Source: a virus. Taken from it: a stretch of 35,277 bases of DNA. Within the stretch, counting starts at the first letter, position 1. Each line of letters begins with the position of its first letter. Below, piece after piece: positions 5,637 through 14,225 of this stretch. The notes under the pieces are model-generated. The model worked only from the letters and a program-made list of their open reading frames with translations. It was not told the origin of the DNA and ran no database searches. A program made the translations under genes and the position numbers. The stretch lies in IMG/VR virus record IMGVR_UViG_3300035034_002102, positions 1 to 35,277 of that record; one strand, 5' to 3'.

Positions 5637-6512
5637 ATGAATTGTTACACACATAGCGGCTTATTTCATGCTGACGAAGTTTTTGCATTTGCGATATTAA
5701 AGTTCGCAAACATCTGTGATAAAGTCGTTCGGTTAAAGGATATTTACAATATCCCAAAAGACGGAATCATAGTGGACATTGGGCGAGAGTATGACGGTGT
5801 CAAGAAGTTTGACCATCATCATTGCTTAATTTTGCGTGACGACGAGAGTTGTTACGCAAGTGCGGGATTGATATGGAAGCATTTTGGTAAAGATGCAATT
5901 CGGAATTCTACTCAAATAAAATCGACTGAAATCGTTGATTTTGTTCATGCTAAAGTAGAACAGAAAATAATTATTAGCTTAGACTCGCATGATGCTGATG
6001 CAGAATTTGAGTGTGTTGGTAAAAATAGAGTTGGCGAAGTTGATATTTTTACTTTATCAAATGTAATTTCTTCATTCAATAGCTTTGATATTAAGAACGA
6101 TGTTTGCCAAAACGATTGCTTTGAAAAGGCAGCCGAGTTGGCGACTTCTGTTTTAATTTCACAAATACATAGTGCTTATTTTTTATCACAAGCGATGTAT
6201 GAATTTGATGAAATATCAAATTTTAGAAAAAATGGACTTGTCATTGTTTTAGATAAATTCGTGGATTGGAAAGAAATCGTTTGTGAAAAATATCCAACTG
6301 CCTTGTTTGTCATTTCTCCATCCGCACATCCGGGTTCACCTTTTTCAATGATTGCCGTTCCAATCGCTGCAAATTCAAGAAAATTGAAAAAAACAATTCA
6401 TCGACCGACTTGGTTTTTGGGTTTTGTTCATCAAGCTAAATGGATAGCAGGCGGCAAATCGGTCGATGAATTATTAGACCTTGCAGAATTTAATCTCAAC
6501 AGTTGGAAATAA
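5637..6512 (+). CDS. MYG1 / UPF0160-family metal-dependent hydrolase
   Basis: The 291-aa length is normal for bacterial MYG1 relatives, which are DHH-like phosphoesterases; eukaryotic MYG1 acts as a 3'-5' RNA exonuclease. Family motifs are present in order: THSGLFHADEVFAFAIL at the N-terminus (H6, H11, D13), VDIGREYDGVKKFDHHH (D47, D59-H62), YASAGLIWKHFG (73-84), SLDSHDADAEF (from 114), and a C-terminal IHRPTWFLGFVHQAKW block. The metal ligands appear intact, so the enzyme is probably active. MYG1 genes are usually chromosomal; one in a phage, last in a cassette flanked by terminators, suggests lysogen-expressed cargo. The real substrate is unknown. Confidence 0.85.
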   Translation: MNCYTHSGLFHADEVFAFAILKFANICDKVVRLKDIYNIPKDGIIVDIGREYDGVKKFDHHHCLILRDDESCYASAGLIWKHFGKDAIRNSTQIKSTEIVDFVHAKVEQKIIISLDSHDADAEFECVGKNRVGEVDIFTLSNVISSFNSFDIKNDVCQNDCFEKAAELATSVLISQIHSAYFLSQAMYEFDEISNFRKNGLVIVLDKFVDWKEIVCEKYPTALFVISPSAHPGSPFSMIAVPIAANSRKLKKTIHRPTWFLGFVHQAKWIAGGKSVDELLDLAEFNLNSWK

Positions 6513-6549
6513 AAAAAGGCTTCACATTGATTTGTGAAGCCTTTTTTTT
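6511..6549. terminator. Bidirectional terminator between MYG1-like gene and tape measure gene
   Basis: A long stem AAGGCTTCACA/TGTGAAGCCTT with A7 before and T8 after lies between two converging genes. It overlaps the stop codon of the plus-strand gene and ends 2 bp from the stop of the minus-strand gene. It serves both transcripts. Confidence 0.9.
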
Positions 6550-6550
6550 A

Positions 6551-9500
6551 TCATTCCAAATTGCTATCAATTCTTTTCGTTCGATTCTTAATATCCAGCA
6601 AGGTATCGTCATTCAAAGCGACAGATGCCGAAATTGGTTTTTCTAAAATAACCGTCAATTTATCAACCGACAATTTCAACGCAATTAGCACCTCGGTATT
6701 TTGACCGCTGCTGCTATCTTTTATGTCGGCTGTCAATCCGCCTGTCTGCATTTGTCGCCCTGCTAAAACTTCGAGCGCTGCAATGTGATTGAATGCAAGA
6801 GGGTTTCTCACCGTGTTCGCATCTACAAAGTACTCGCTGCCGTTTTCGTTTGCGAGTATCAACTTGGGACCGGAGGGTAACATTCCTGTTTTAGTGCTGC
6901 TTCCTAAATATTGCGCGGCATAACTTTTGCCGTCTGTCGCTCCTTTGACATTGTGCATACCTCCTGTAAAACGTTGCGGTACTTTTGTTTCACCAATTGT
7001 TTTTTTTGCACTTGCGATATTTGCGAAAACAGTACCCAAACCTGCCGCAATTTTGACTGCCAGGTCAATCGGTGTTATGGAAGTCGAAGCGGCTGCTGCA
7101 ATAACGCCCGATATAGCTTTTGCAGTATCAAAACCGATTTGAGCGAGTGCTATTCCTTTTTGAAAAGCAATAGCCGCTTCGGATTGATTACCGAACGCAT
7201 CTATTAAGCTGCTGAAAGAATTCGTAACATTGTCAAATAATTCGCCATATTTCGCTAACCCTTCTTCTTTGAATTTATCCTCAATCGCTGCTTTTTCTGC
7301 TTCGTATTTTTCAGTTAAAGCAGTCGTATCAATGCCGTATTTTTCAGCAGCAGCAGTCAATTCACGATGACTCGCTTCTAAGTCTGCCAACTCATTTTCT
7401 AAAGCCGTTCCTGTTTCTGCTCGAATTGTTTCCTGCAAAGCGGCTCGTTCTTCAGCATCTTTGATTAGCAAAGCGGCATCTGCTTCGTCCTTTTTGAGTT
7501 TTTCTGCTGCTGTTTTTTCTGCTTCTTTTGCTGCAAAATCATCTTTGACCTTTTGAATTGCTTCGAGTTTCAACTGTTCTAATTGTGCGAGTTGAGCGGT
7601 TGCTTGTATTTCTGTCGCTTCGTCAATCTTCGTTTCAAATTGAATTTCGATTTGTCGAATCTCTTTTTCCTGTCCTGTCAGTCCGTCTAACTCATTTGCT
7701 TTTTGCAGTGCCGCAATATCTTTATTTAACTTTTCAAGTCGTTGTTTCAGTTTTTCAGCTGCTTCTGTCGCCTTTCTTTCCGCTTCTTTTATTGCGTCTT
7801 CTGCTGCCTTTTCTGCTTCTTTTCGTGCCGTTTCTGCTTCTGATTTCAAGCGTTGACGCAATTCATTAGCTTTTGTAATCGCTGCTGCTGCTGCTGCTTT
7901 TTGCTTCTCTTCTTCTATCTTTCGTTTTTCCGTTTCTTGCTTATTGAGTTCCGAAAGTTCTTTTTTTCTGCGTTCGTCGGCATCTTTCTTTTGCTTATTA
8001 ATTCGGGATTTGGATAAGGCTTCCTTTTCTTTTTGCAGCGTTTCTTCAGATTTGAATAAGTTTTTGATAGATTCCCAAGCCTCTTTTGCTGCTTTCGCAA
8101 TCGCATCAACTGCATTTCTTACCGTTTCAGAACGTTTATACAACGTAATAAAACCTGCGATTAGTAAGCCGACTGCCGTGATAACGAGACCGATGGGGTT
8201 CATTCGCATTGCGAGATTAAAAACCCTTTGAGCGATAGTTGCGACTTTTATCTTACCTGTCAACAAACCTTTTACAGTTGTATAAGCCGTTTCTGCAAAA
8301 ATCACCGCCCGAATAACACCAACCGCAACGTTTGTCGCTACCGTTTCCGCAATTATTGCAACGGTTTTTCTTTTTGATGCTAACGAACTTGCTATTTTTG
8401 AAGCGGTTGCGGTAATTGTTGCGACATTCATTGCAGCGATTACCGTTGTGATTGCGACAACAATGTTCATGTTTTCCTTCATAAACTTCGTCAAATTCAT
8501 AATGCCATTGACGAAACTTTTTACATTTTGAATAGCACTAATTAAAAGGCTCAAAAACACTGCTTTTAATTGAGTGCCTAAAGTTTGCGTCTTATCAAAT
8601 ATCTCTTGAGTCGCTTCGCTCATTCGTTCTTCTTGAAAAGCAAGTTCTTTTTGAGCGTTGAGGTTATTGATTTGTGCAATTGTCAACCCATCCGTTTCAT
8701 CTATTAAATCATCTAAATTGCCGCCAAGTTCTTTCAAAGATAAGATGTAATCAACCCCGACTTTTTCACCAGAAGCTCCAAAAATTCCTGCTAAAGCAGT
8801 TCCCGTTTCTTGTGAGTCATTTTCAAATAAAGCCATTTGTTTCGATACCGCTTCAATCGCACCACCGATTCCATCTTCTGCAATTATTTTTTTTATTTCC
8901 TGTGATGTAATGCCAATTTTTTGAAGTGCGTCAGCGGTTGCTTTTGGCATTTCTCTTAATCGAAGTTGGGCTTCTTCAATTGCTGCAATTCCGTAATCGC
9001 TAAATTCACCGCTTTTTGATGCCTTGACAATTTGAGCGGTCAACCCTTCTGCACCGATTCCAATTTCTTTTGCAACAGGAATATATTCCCTTATTTGCTC
9101 TAACATTTCGCCGTTCGCATTTCCGCCTGCGATGTAGCCTTTTTCTATAATTTGTAATGCTTCTCCGATACTTATTTTCATTTCGTTAGCAACGGAATTT
9201 GCAACCTTGAAAACTTCACTTGCATCATCGCCAAACGTTCGACTCAATGCGATACTTTGCACCGTGACACTCGCCAATTCAGCACCAACCAAATCGCTTG
9301 TTTGCTTAATTTCGCGTCTGAGGTTCATGTATTCCTTAGAAACTGCCGCTAAATGTTTACCCATTGCGACTACTGCCGTTGCTGCTGCCCCTGCCATTGC
9401 AACGACTGTAAGCGTGCCTATTGGATTAATTGATTCTTTAATAGATTCCCAACCCGACTTAACGCCCCTAATCTGTTCTCTGTGATTCGACAATGTGCCT

Positions 9501-9676
9501 TTCAGCTCCGACAACCGCTTTACAGCTTGTTCATATTCGGCAGTACCTGGCGTAAGTTCGCGTTCTATTACTCTGTTGAGTTTTCGAGCTTCACTTTTGA
9601 TATTTTTGATAGATTTACCTGCATCTTCGTCGTTGATGTAGATGTTGATTCGTCTTGTTTCTGCTTTGTTTGCCAT
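6551..9676 (-). CDS. Tail tape measure protein
   Basis: This 1041-aa protein is the longest in the window, as expected for a tape measure that sets tail length in siphoviruses. It opens with a helical segment (MANKAETRRINIYINDED). Hydrophobic stretches lie near residues 85-110 (TLTVVAMAGAAATAVVAMG) and in the middle (about 390-520). A very long charged coiled coil of E, K and A follows, then an alanine-rich hydrophobic region near 850-900 and a glycine-containing C-terminus. It is the last gene of the rightward-to-leftward late operon, bounded by terminators at 9732-9768 and 6511-6549. Many antisense frames over it reflect its biased composition and are not genes. Confidence 0.9.
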   Translation of the reverse strand: MANKAETRRINIYINDEDAGKSIKNIKSEARKLNRVIERELTPGTAEYEQAVKRLSELKGTLSNHREQIRGVKSGWESIKESINPIGTLTVVAMAGAAATAVVAMGKHLAAVSKEYMNLRREIKQTSDLVGAELASVTVQSIALSRTFGDDASEVFKVANSVANEMKISIGEALQIIEKGYIAGGNANGEMLEQIREYIPVAKEIGIGAEGLTAQIVKASKSGEFSDYGIAAIEEAQLRLREMPKATADALQKIGITSQEIKKIIAEDGIGGAIEAVSKQMALFENDSQETGTALAGIFGASGEKVGVDYILSLKELGGNLDDLIDETDGLTIAQINNLNAQKELAFQEERMSEATQEIFDKTQTLGTQLKAVFLSLLISAIQNVKSFVNGIMNLTKFMKENMNIVVAITTVIAAMNVATITATASKIASSLASKRKTVAIIAETVATNVAVGVIRAVIFAETAYTTVKGLLTGKIKVATIAQRVFNLAMRMNPIGLVITAVGLLIAGFITLYKRSETVRNAVDAIAKAAKEAWESIKNLFKSEETLQKEKEALSKSRINKQKKDADERRKKELSELNKQETEKRKIEEEKQKAAAAAAITKANELRQRLKSEAETARKEAEKAAEDAIKEAERKATEAAEKLKQRLEKLNKDIAALQKANELDGLTGQEKEIRQIEIQFETKIDEATEIQATAQLAQLEQLKLEAIQKVKDDFAAKEAEKTAAEKLKKDEADAALLIKDAEERAALQETIRAETGTALENELADLEASHRELTAAAEKYGIDTTALTEKYEAEKAAIEDKFKEEGLAKYGELFDNVTNSFSSLIDAFGNQSEAAIAFQKGIALAQIGFDTAKAISGVIAAAASTSITPIDLAVKIAAGLGTVFANIASAKKTIGETKVPQRFTGGMHNVKGATDGKSYAAQYLGSSTKTGMLPSGPKLILANENGSEYFVDANTVRNPLAFNHIAALEVLAGRQMQTGGLTADIKDSSSGQNTEVLIALKLSVDKLTVILEKPISASVALNDDTLLDIKNRTKRIDSNLE

Positions 9677-9731
9677 TTGTAGATTAATTTTTTAGCAATT
9701 TCGCAAGGTTGAAAATGTGATTAAAGGACGT

Positions 9732-9768
9732 AAAAAAAGTCGTCCCGAATAATCGAAACGACTTTTTA
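9732..9768 (-). terminator. Terminator of the AGTCGTCCCGA family
   Basis: A perfect 10-bp stem (AAAAAGTCGT 9734-9743 with ACGACTTTTT 9758-9767) has an inner TCGA-rich loop, and a T7 run follows on the minus strand. It separates the 128-aa tail gene from the tape measure gene, which may therefore depend on readthrough or its own promoter. Confidence 0.75.
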
Positions 9769-9813
9769 TTAATAACTGTAACTGGTGCGAAATTAATCGT
9801 TTACAGTCTTATT

Positions 9814-10200
9814 TTAAACAATTCTTATCCTTCGAAGTTGCATAATTGCATCTGCTAATACTTTAGCTGTTTCGTCTGCTTTAAATTGTGCTGCAAAATC
9901 GCCAATTTTTTCATTTTCCGTATCTAAAACAGAACTAAACCAATCTTTTTTTTCTCTAAATTGTCCGTTCTTTTTTCCATATCCTCTACTAACGCCTAAT
10001 TTAACAAAGATACCTTGCCTCGCAAAAGAGTATCGAATGTTATTAATTAAACCAAATGTTTCTTTTCGAGTTTTGACCTGTAATGACTGCATCAATGCAC
10101 CTGTTTGTTTCAAGTTTAGCCTTGACATTTCCATCAACATTTTTTGCTTCGTAGCTTTGGCCATCGCTCTGATTTGTCCGTTGTATTGTTCGTCTGTCAT
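9814..10200 (-). CDS. Putative virion/tail protein, HK97-gp10-like (128 aa)
   Basis: I use ATG 10200 (MTDEQYNGQIRAMAK), which is 13 nt after the previous stop. The longer frame up to 10338 would overlap the neighbour by 125 nt. The protein is basic and holds KQTGALMQSLQVKTRK, NIRYSFARQGIFVKLGVSRG and a DWFSSVL segment, a pattern like phage HK97-gp10 or minor tail proteins, which act at the head-tail joint. It lies just before the tape measure gene. The family is tentative; the phage-structural role is likely from position. Confidence 0.6.
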   Translation of the reverse strand: MTDEQYNGQIRAMAKATKQKMLMEMSRLNLKQTGALMQSLQVKTRKETFGLINNIRYSFARQGIFVKLGVSRGYGKKNGQFREKKDWFSSVLDTENEKIGDFAAQFKADETAKVLADAIMQLRRIRIV

Positions 10201-10213
10201 GATGCTTTTGATT

Positions 10214-11932
10214 TTAGAAACAAAGTAAATCAACTGTTGATTCTGAAATACCTTTTGCGTTTGCCTTGAAAGATACTGACTTGACAACCCCAACGACCCT
10301 GCCCGCTTCGTGTTGAATTTCCTTGATAGGATTTTCAAAAGTTACAATTTTCAATAAATCTACTGAAGACAAGCCGAGTATTTTTTTTAGATATTTTCCT
10401 TGATTTATTAAATCTAATAATTTTTTATTGTCTGTATAGAAGTCGTCAGGCGTTGTGTAATTTTCGCAACTTGGATTAGTGTCGTGTGTGTATTTCAATA
10501 GTTTTAATATGAAATCACTATTGAGCGGCTGTTCTACGTAGCCTGTGCCGTAAATCGTTGCAGCGAGAGGGTATTTATTTTTCCCTTCGCCGACTACTTT
10601 TGTGTCGTATTTTCTTGCATCGTCCTTCGGGTCTTCCTGTATTTCAATCGTTAAACCCTCGAAAAGTGGGGTGTTCCAGCCGTAAAGTTCCGTTGCTTTG
10701 TCTGTCCAATCTTCAGCAGACTGTTGTATAATGTCATTGATAGATTCAATCTTTAATGACTTATTATTTTCAAAAAAAGCGACTAAAAAACTCGATCGTA
10801 CGACTTCAAATAATTGTGCAGCCGAAATATTCGGAACAAATGTATCTAAATCGAAAGTGCGTTTGAACGCATTATAAAATTCTGATGCTGTCTGTCCGCC
10901 AATTTCGCTATCAATCGTTTTAGAATGATGCAAAAACAAGGTTTCCAATTCACTTAAAAATGAACCTTCCAAATTAGCAAAATTCAAAGTCGAAAGGATT
11001 TGCTCAAAAATATATCTTAAACTCACATAAGGCGATAAGGTATATTCCCATTCCCCTTTATCGTGTGCCGTATCATTTAGCAAATAATTGCTATTGTAAT
11101 CATTAATCACGTTTCGATAAACCGTATTCGCTTCGTAAAGTGAGCCGTTTAAAATTCTTGCATACGCTACTTTCAAACTATCCAATGCCGCACTTTTGAC
11201 ATTTGCTAAGTATGAAGTATATGCCGTTTCGTGAATCTCATGCTGATAGTTTGCGACTTCATAAGTCCATTCATAGCTGTGCCACGTTTGAAAATCCGCC
11301 GCCAAAAGGATAAATGCTTCAACTGATTGTTGTTGTGTCAAAATAATTGTATCCGAATTGATATAACCGCCTGCCGCTCCTGCATAAGTTGCATTGACAA
11401 GTCCTATTAGCGCTGTAATCGCACTTGCTTTTGTTTGCCCTCCAATCGCTGTAATTTCATGTGAAAATATTTCACCATTTATTTTGAATCCGATTTCTGC
11501 ATTTTTCGGAATTGGTTCTGGTGTATTTTTGAGTTTTAATCTAAAATTGGCAGGAGCGGTCACGACTGTAATTGTTTCTTTCAACACATCTTTTATCGTA
11601 ATTCTATCCAACTCATTTACGAAATCAGTTGTATAATCCGTAAATGTTAAATCATAACTGTCATTTGTACGGTTGTCAATCTTCAAATATCCTGAAAGAA
11701 ATTCATTGCCGAAAAGGTAGATAATTGCTTCCATTTTAAAATTAATTACGGTTGTATCTAATCGATATGCGTGATTGAAAATTCCGTTATTAATTGCCGT
11801 TGCATCGACTTTGACAGGAAAGGAAAATGCTTTTTTCAATCCCAACTTTGTGAAAATTGGATTCAACAAAGTGAAATTAAAATCAGCATTCCCAAGCTCC
11901 AAAAATTGATTGTTTACTTTTATTGATAGCAT
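10214..11932 (-). CDS. Large tail/baseplate structural protein (572 aa)
   Basis: It starts MLSIKVNNQFLELGNADFNF, has beta-rich segments throughout and no signal peptide or membrane segment. It is only 2 nt from the preceding gene (11935..13410), so the two are tightly coupled. Size, composition and position between tail-region genes and the tape measure gene suggest a tail-tip, hub or baseplate component. I cannot assign a named family. Confidence 0.65.
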   Translation of the reverse strand: MLSIKVNNQFLELGNADFNFTLLNPIFTKLGLKKAFSFPVKVDATAINNGIFNHAYRLDTTVINFKMEAIIYLFGNEFLSGYLKIDNRTNDSYDLTFTDYTTDFVNELDRITIKDVLKETITVVTAPANFRLKLKNTPEPIPKNAEIGFKINGEIFSHEITAIGGQTKASAITALIGLVNATYAGAAGGYINSDTIILTQQQSVEAFILLAADFQTWHSYEWTYEVANYQHEIHETAYTSYLANVKSAALDSLKVAYARILNGSLYEANTVYRNVINDYNSNYLLNDTAHDKGEWEYTLSPYVSLRYIFEQILSTLNFANLEGSFLSELETLFLHHSKTIDSEIGGQTASEFYNAFKRTFDLDTFVPNISAAQLFEVVRSSFLVAFFENNKSLKIESINDIIQQSAEDWTDKATELYGWNTPLFEGLTIEIQEDPKDDARKYDTKVVGEGKNKYPLAATIYGTGYVEQPLNSDFILKLLKYTHDTNPSCENYTTPDDFYTDNKKLLDLINQGKYLKKILGLSSVDLLKIVTFENPIKEIQHEAGRVVGVVKSVSFKANAKGISESTVDLLCF

Positions 11933-11934
11933 AT

Positions 11935-13410
11935 CTATTTTGCTTCTGTAATTTCAAAACTAAAACCGTTTATAAAAACATCGTCAACCGCTACTGTTTG
12001 CGATTTTGTATTAATAGTGACAGGTATCCAATTTGCATTTTTTAATAAATAAACGAAAGGAGATTTGAAAATATCAATGTGTGCTTTCGCTTCTGATAAG
12101 TTGTGAAAAAATCCTGTGTTGACTTTGTAAGATTTTGATTCTGAAAAGTCATAATCAAAAACTTTGAATGCTTGAGGAGTATAATCCTGTTGTAAAATTC
12201 GTTCGCTTGTTTGCTTTTGAATTTCCGTCACCTCATCCCATGCACCGCTCGTGCAAAGGATTGTTGGTAAGCCGTAGCGATTGAAATATAAAAATTGATG
12301 CTCATAGCGTTGGTAATCTCTATCGACATAGAAAGTATATTGCTGTGAATAAATATTTAAAGGGTCTGATGATTCGACCTGTTGATTGACAATTCTGATT
12401 TCAAACTTTTCAAAAGTTGTTGCATCATCGTGAGTCGTTAAGCCAACTGGAACGATTAATATTTCACCCGCCGCAACATTAATCCCGTCGTAATACTTTA
12501 CCCAATCTCCTACGTCTCCATTCGATGTGTATCGAAATTCAATGTCGATTGTTTTATCTGTTAAATAGTTATAAAAACAAATGAATTGATGTTGTTTAGC
12601 AGTAATATATTGAAACGATTGTGTCGATAACCAGGCATTTTCTATGTCGATGTTTTCAAAAAAGGGATCTTCATTTGCAAAATCAAAAGTCGTCAAACCG
12701 CCCAAATGTGCTGATTTAGTTGCTGCTTTTGTCCATGCGCCTGCCGTACCGTCATTTATTTCTGAGTAACGGTAAAAATAAGGTATAAACATTTGAGAAA
12801 AACTTAAAGCAGACATTAGCGGCAAAACTGGGTATTTGGATAGTAATTCGTCCATCAATATTTTTTGAATTTGAAAACTACTAATCCCGTCATCATTCAA
12901 ACTATCTGAAAGCGTGACGGCTTTTTGCCATAACTCGCCCTTTACCCATATCTCAAAATTGATAAAAAAATTCTCTTTTCTATCTAAATCAACTTTTGAA
13001 ATCGTTGTGACCGTTCCTGTATCGCTTGAAGCTGTGCCGATTGTAATCACTTCGCTTGATAGCAAAGTGATAAAAAGCGGATCTGCCGGGTCTGTATCTC
13101 TTTCTAATATGATTTCATCAAAAAAGAAAAGATTATCATTTGCCTTTAAATATGTTTGAATTGCGATTTGATGTGCGCCGTTAAGCGAACCGGACGGTAA
13201 AGTTAACGAAATTGTAATCGCTTGCGAATTAGCTGTTTCTGTGACGGTGAAGTTCCAATAATTTGATACCTCAACAGCTGCCCCAATTTCGATTCTAATC
13301 CCAATTTTTTGAGCTGCCGTGGTGTCATAATTATCAGACTGCAATTTGACAAAAATAGGATTGTCCAAAAACATTCTGTCGGGCGGTGTAGTGATTGCTG
13401 TTATTGCCAT
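11935..13410 (-). CDS. Putative tail structural protein (491 aa)
   Basis: The sequence is beta-strand-like and rich in T, S, I and aromatic residues (for example GAHQIAIQTYLKANDNLFFF and YFYRYSEINDGTAG). No enzymatic motif is visible. It overlaps the upstream gene by 10 nt and abuts the downstream gene, so it belongs to the tail operon. Candidate roles are distal tail, tail-tip or receptor-binding scaffold. The specific family is not recognised. Confidence 0.6.
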   Translation of the reverse strand: MAITAITTPPDRMFLDNPIFVKLQSDNYDTTAAQKIGIRIEIGAAVEVSNYWNFTVTETANSQAITISLTLPSGSLNGAHQIAIQTYLKANDNLFFFDEIILERDTDPADPLFITLLSSEVITIGTASSDTGTVTTISKVDLDRKENFFINFEIWVKGELWQKAVTLSDSLNDDGISSFQIQKILMDELLSKYPVLPLMSALSFSQMFIPYFYRYSEINDGTAGAWTKAATKSAHLGGLTTFDFANEDPFFENIDIENAWLSTQSFQYITAKQHQFICFYNYLTDKTIDIEFRYTSNGDVGDWVKYYDGINVAAGEILIVPVGLTTHDDATTFEKFEIRIVNQQVESSDPLNIYSQQYTFYVDRDYQRYEHQFLYFNRYGLPTILCTSGAWDEVTEIQKQTSERILQQDYTPQAFKVFDYDFSESKSYKVNTGFFHNLSEAKAHIDIFKSPFVYLLKNANWIPVTINTKSQTVAVDDVFINGFSFEITEAK

Positions 13411-13922
13411 TTTGCTGTCTTTACTTTAATATCCAAGAAATTAGAAAATTCAAAAATCACTTGCCAACCTGAATAATTTGCGATTTGGTCAAACGGCGTG
13501 ACGGCGAAAGATTCAATTTTTTGCACCGAATATTCCCAAAAAATGTTCTCTTTTGAGTCTTGAATTATCTTCGCAATAATATCTTCAATGATGCTTTCAC
13601 AAAGCGTTTCGGCTGTAATTTTCGCATCTGTATTGTCTTTTTGGTAAGGAGCGATGATGCAAAAACCGCCCATTAGGGCTTTCATTTCATGCTGCGAATT
13701 TGCATCGTAACCGTTCCAAATGTATTTTATTGCAATTAAAAGCGGCGATTGGGGACGAAACTTTGAACGCATTTTTTTCAAAATATCGGTGTTGTCGTCC
13801 CGATAGAGTTCCTCTATCGAGATACAGGCAAACGCTTGTTCGCCTGTATCTTCGCTATGATTCAAATCAACGTGCGAAGCGGCTAATGATTTGAAGTAAT
13901 TGATGTAGTTTTCTAATCTCAT
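13401..13922 (-). CDS. Putative tail or connector protein (173 aa)
   Basis: It starts MRLENYINYFKSLAASHVDL. The middle has a GGFCIIAPYQKDNTDAKITAE segment, and the C-terminus is beta-rich (GWQVIFEFSNFLDIKVKTAK). The length and mixed alpha/beta layout resemble tail-terminator or neck proteins, but I cannot match a family. It starts the block that follows the terminator at 13965-13999, so it may have its own promoter. Confidence 0.55.
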   Translation of the reverse strand: MRLENYINYFKSLAASHVDLNHSEDTGEQAFACISIEELYRDDNTDILKKMRSKFRPQSPLLIAIKYIWNGYDANSQHEMKALMGGFCIIAPYQKDNTDAKITAETLCESIIEDIIAKIIQDSKENIFWEYSVQKIESFAVTPFDQIANYSGWQVIFEFSNFLDIKVKTAKWQ

Positions 13923-13964
13923 ATTGTGAATATATTATACAGTTTTAAAACAAAATAGGACAAA

Positions 13965-13999
13965 AAAGAAAGGCAGCGAACAAATGAATGTCGCTGCCG
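13965..13999 (-). terminator. Terminator after holin candidate
   Basis: On the minus strand an 8-bp stem (13972-13979 with 13991-13998) is followed by TTTCTTTTTT. It ends the transcript carrying the SGNH gene and the small membrane protein. Confidence 0.75.
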
Positions 14000-14025
14000 T
14001 TTCTCCTGAAATGGAAGTCAAAATA

Positions 14026-14214
14026 TTATGTTTTTGATATTTTCAGGCTGCTCAATGCAGGTGCAACTTTTGACGCTACATTGCCAAACAGAAATGCTCC
14101 TGTAATAAATTTAATTGCATCATTTACAATTTCATCGTATTTACCTATAAATGCTAATGTTGCAATAAGTAATGCAATAAATACGACAAATAATAACTTT
14201 CTTAATCCGTGCAT
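14026..14214 (-). CDS. Small membrane protein, holin candidate (62 aa)
   Basis: A short basic N-terminus (MHGLRK) precedes a hydrophobic helix (LLFVVFIALLIATLAFIG). A second, weaker hydrophobic segment (AIKFITGAFLFGNVASKVA) follows, and the protein ends in a charged tail. Size and topology fit a small phage holin, which would open the inner membrane. It follows the SGNH gene by 11 nt and precedes a terminator. It is far from the endolysin gene (32624..33973), so the holin call rests on topology only. Confidence 0.5.
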   Translation of the reverse strand: MHGLRKLLFVVFIALLIATLAFIGKYDEIVNDAIKFITGAFLFGNVASKVAPALSSLKISKT

Positions 14215-14225
14215 ATTTGTTGTTT

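Noticed and set aside
6911-9485. Several plus-strand open frames over the tape measure gene
   Set aside because: The biased alanine, lysine and glutamate codons of the tape measure gene create long antisense frames. They have no leader, context or recognisable domains.
10201-10338. Upstream extension of the 128-aa tail gene
   Set aside because: The extension overlaps the preceding gene by 125 nt and is basic in a way typical of an off-frame. ATG 10200 follows directly after the preceding stop.
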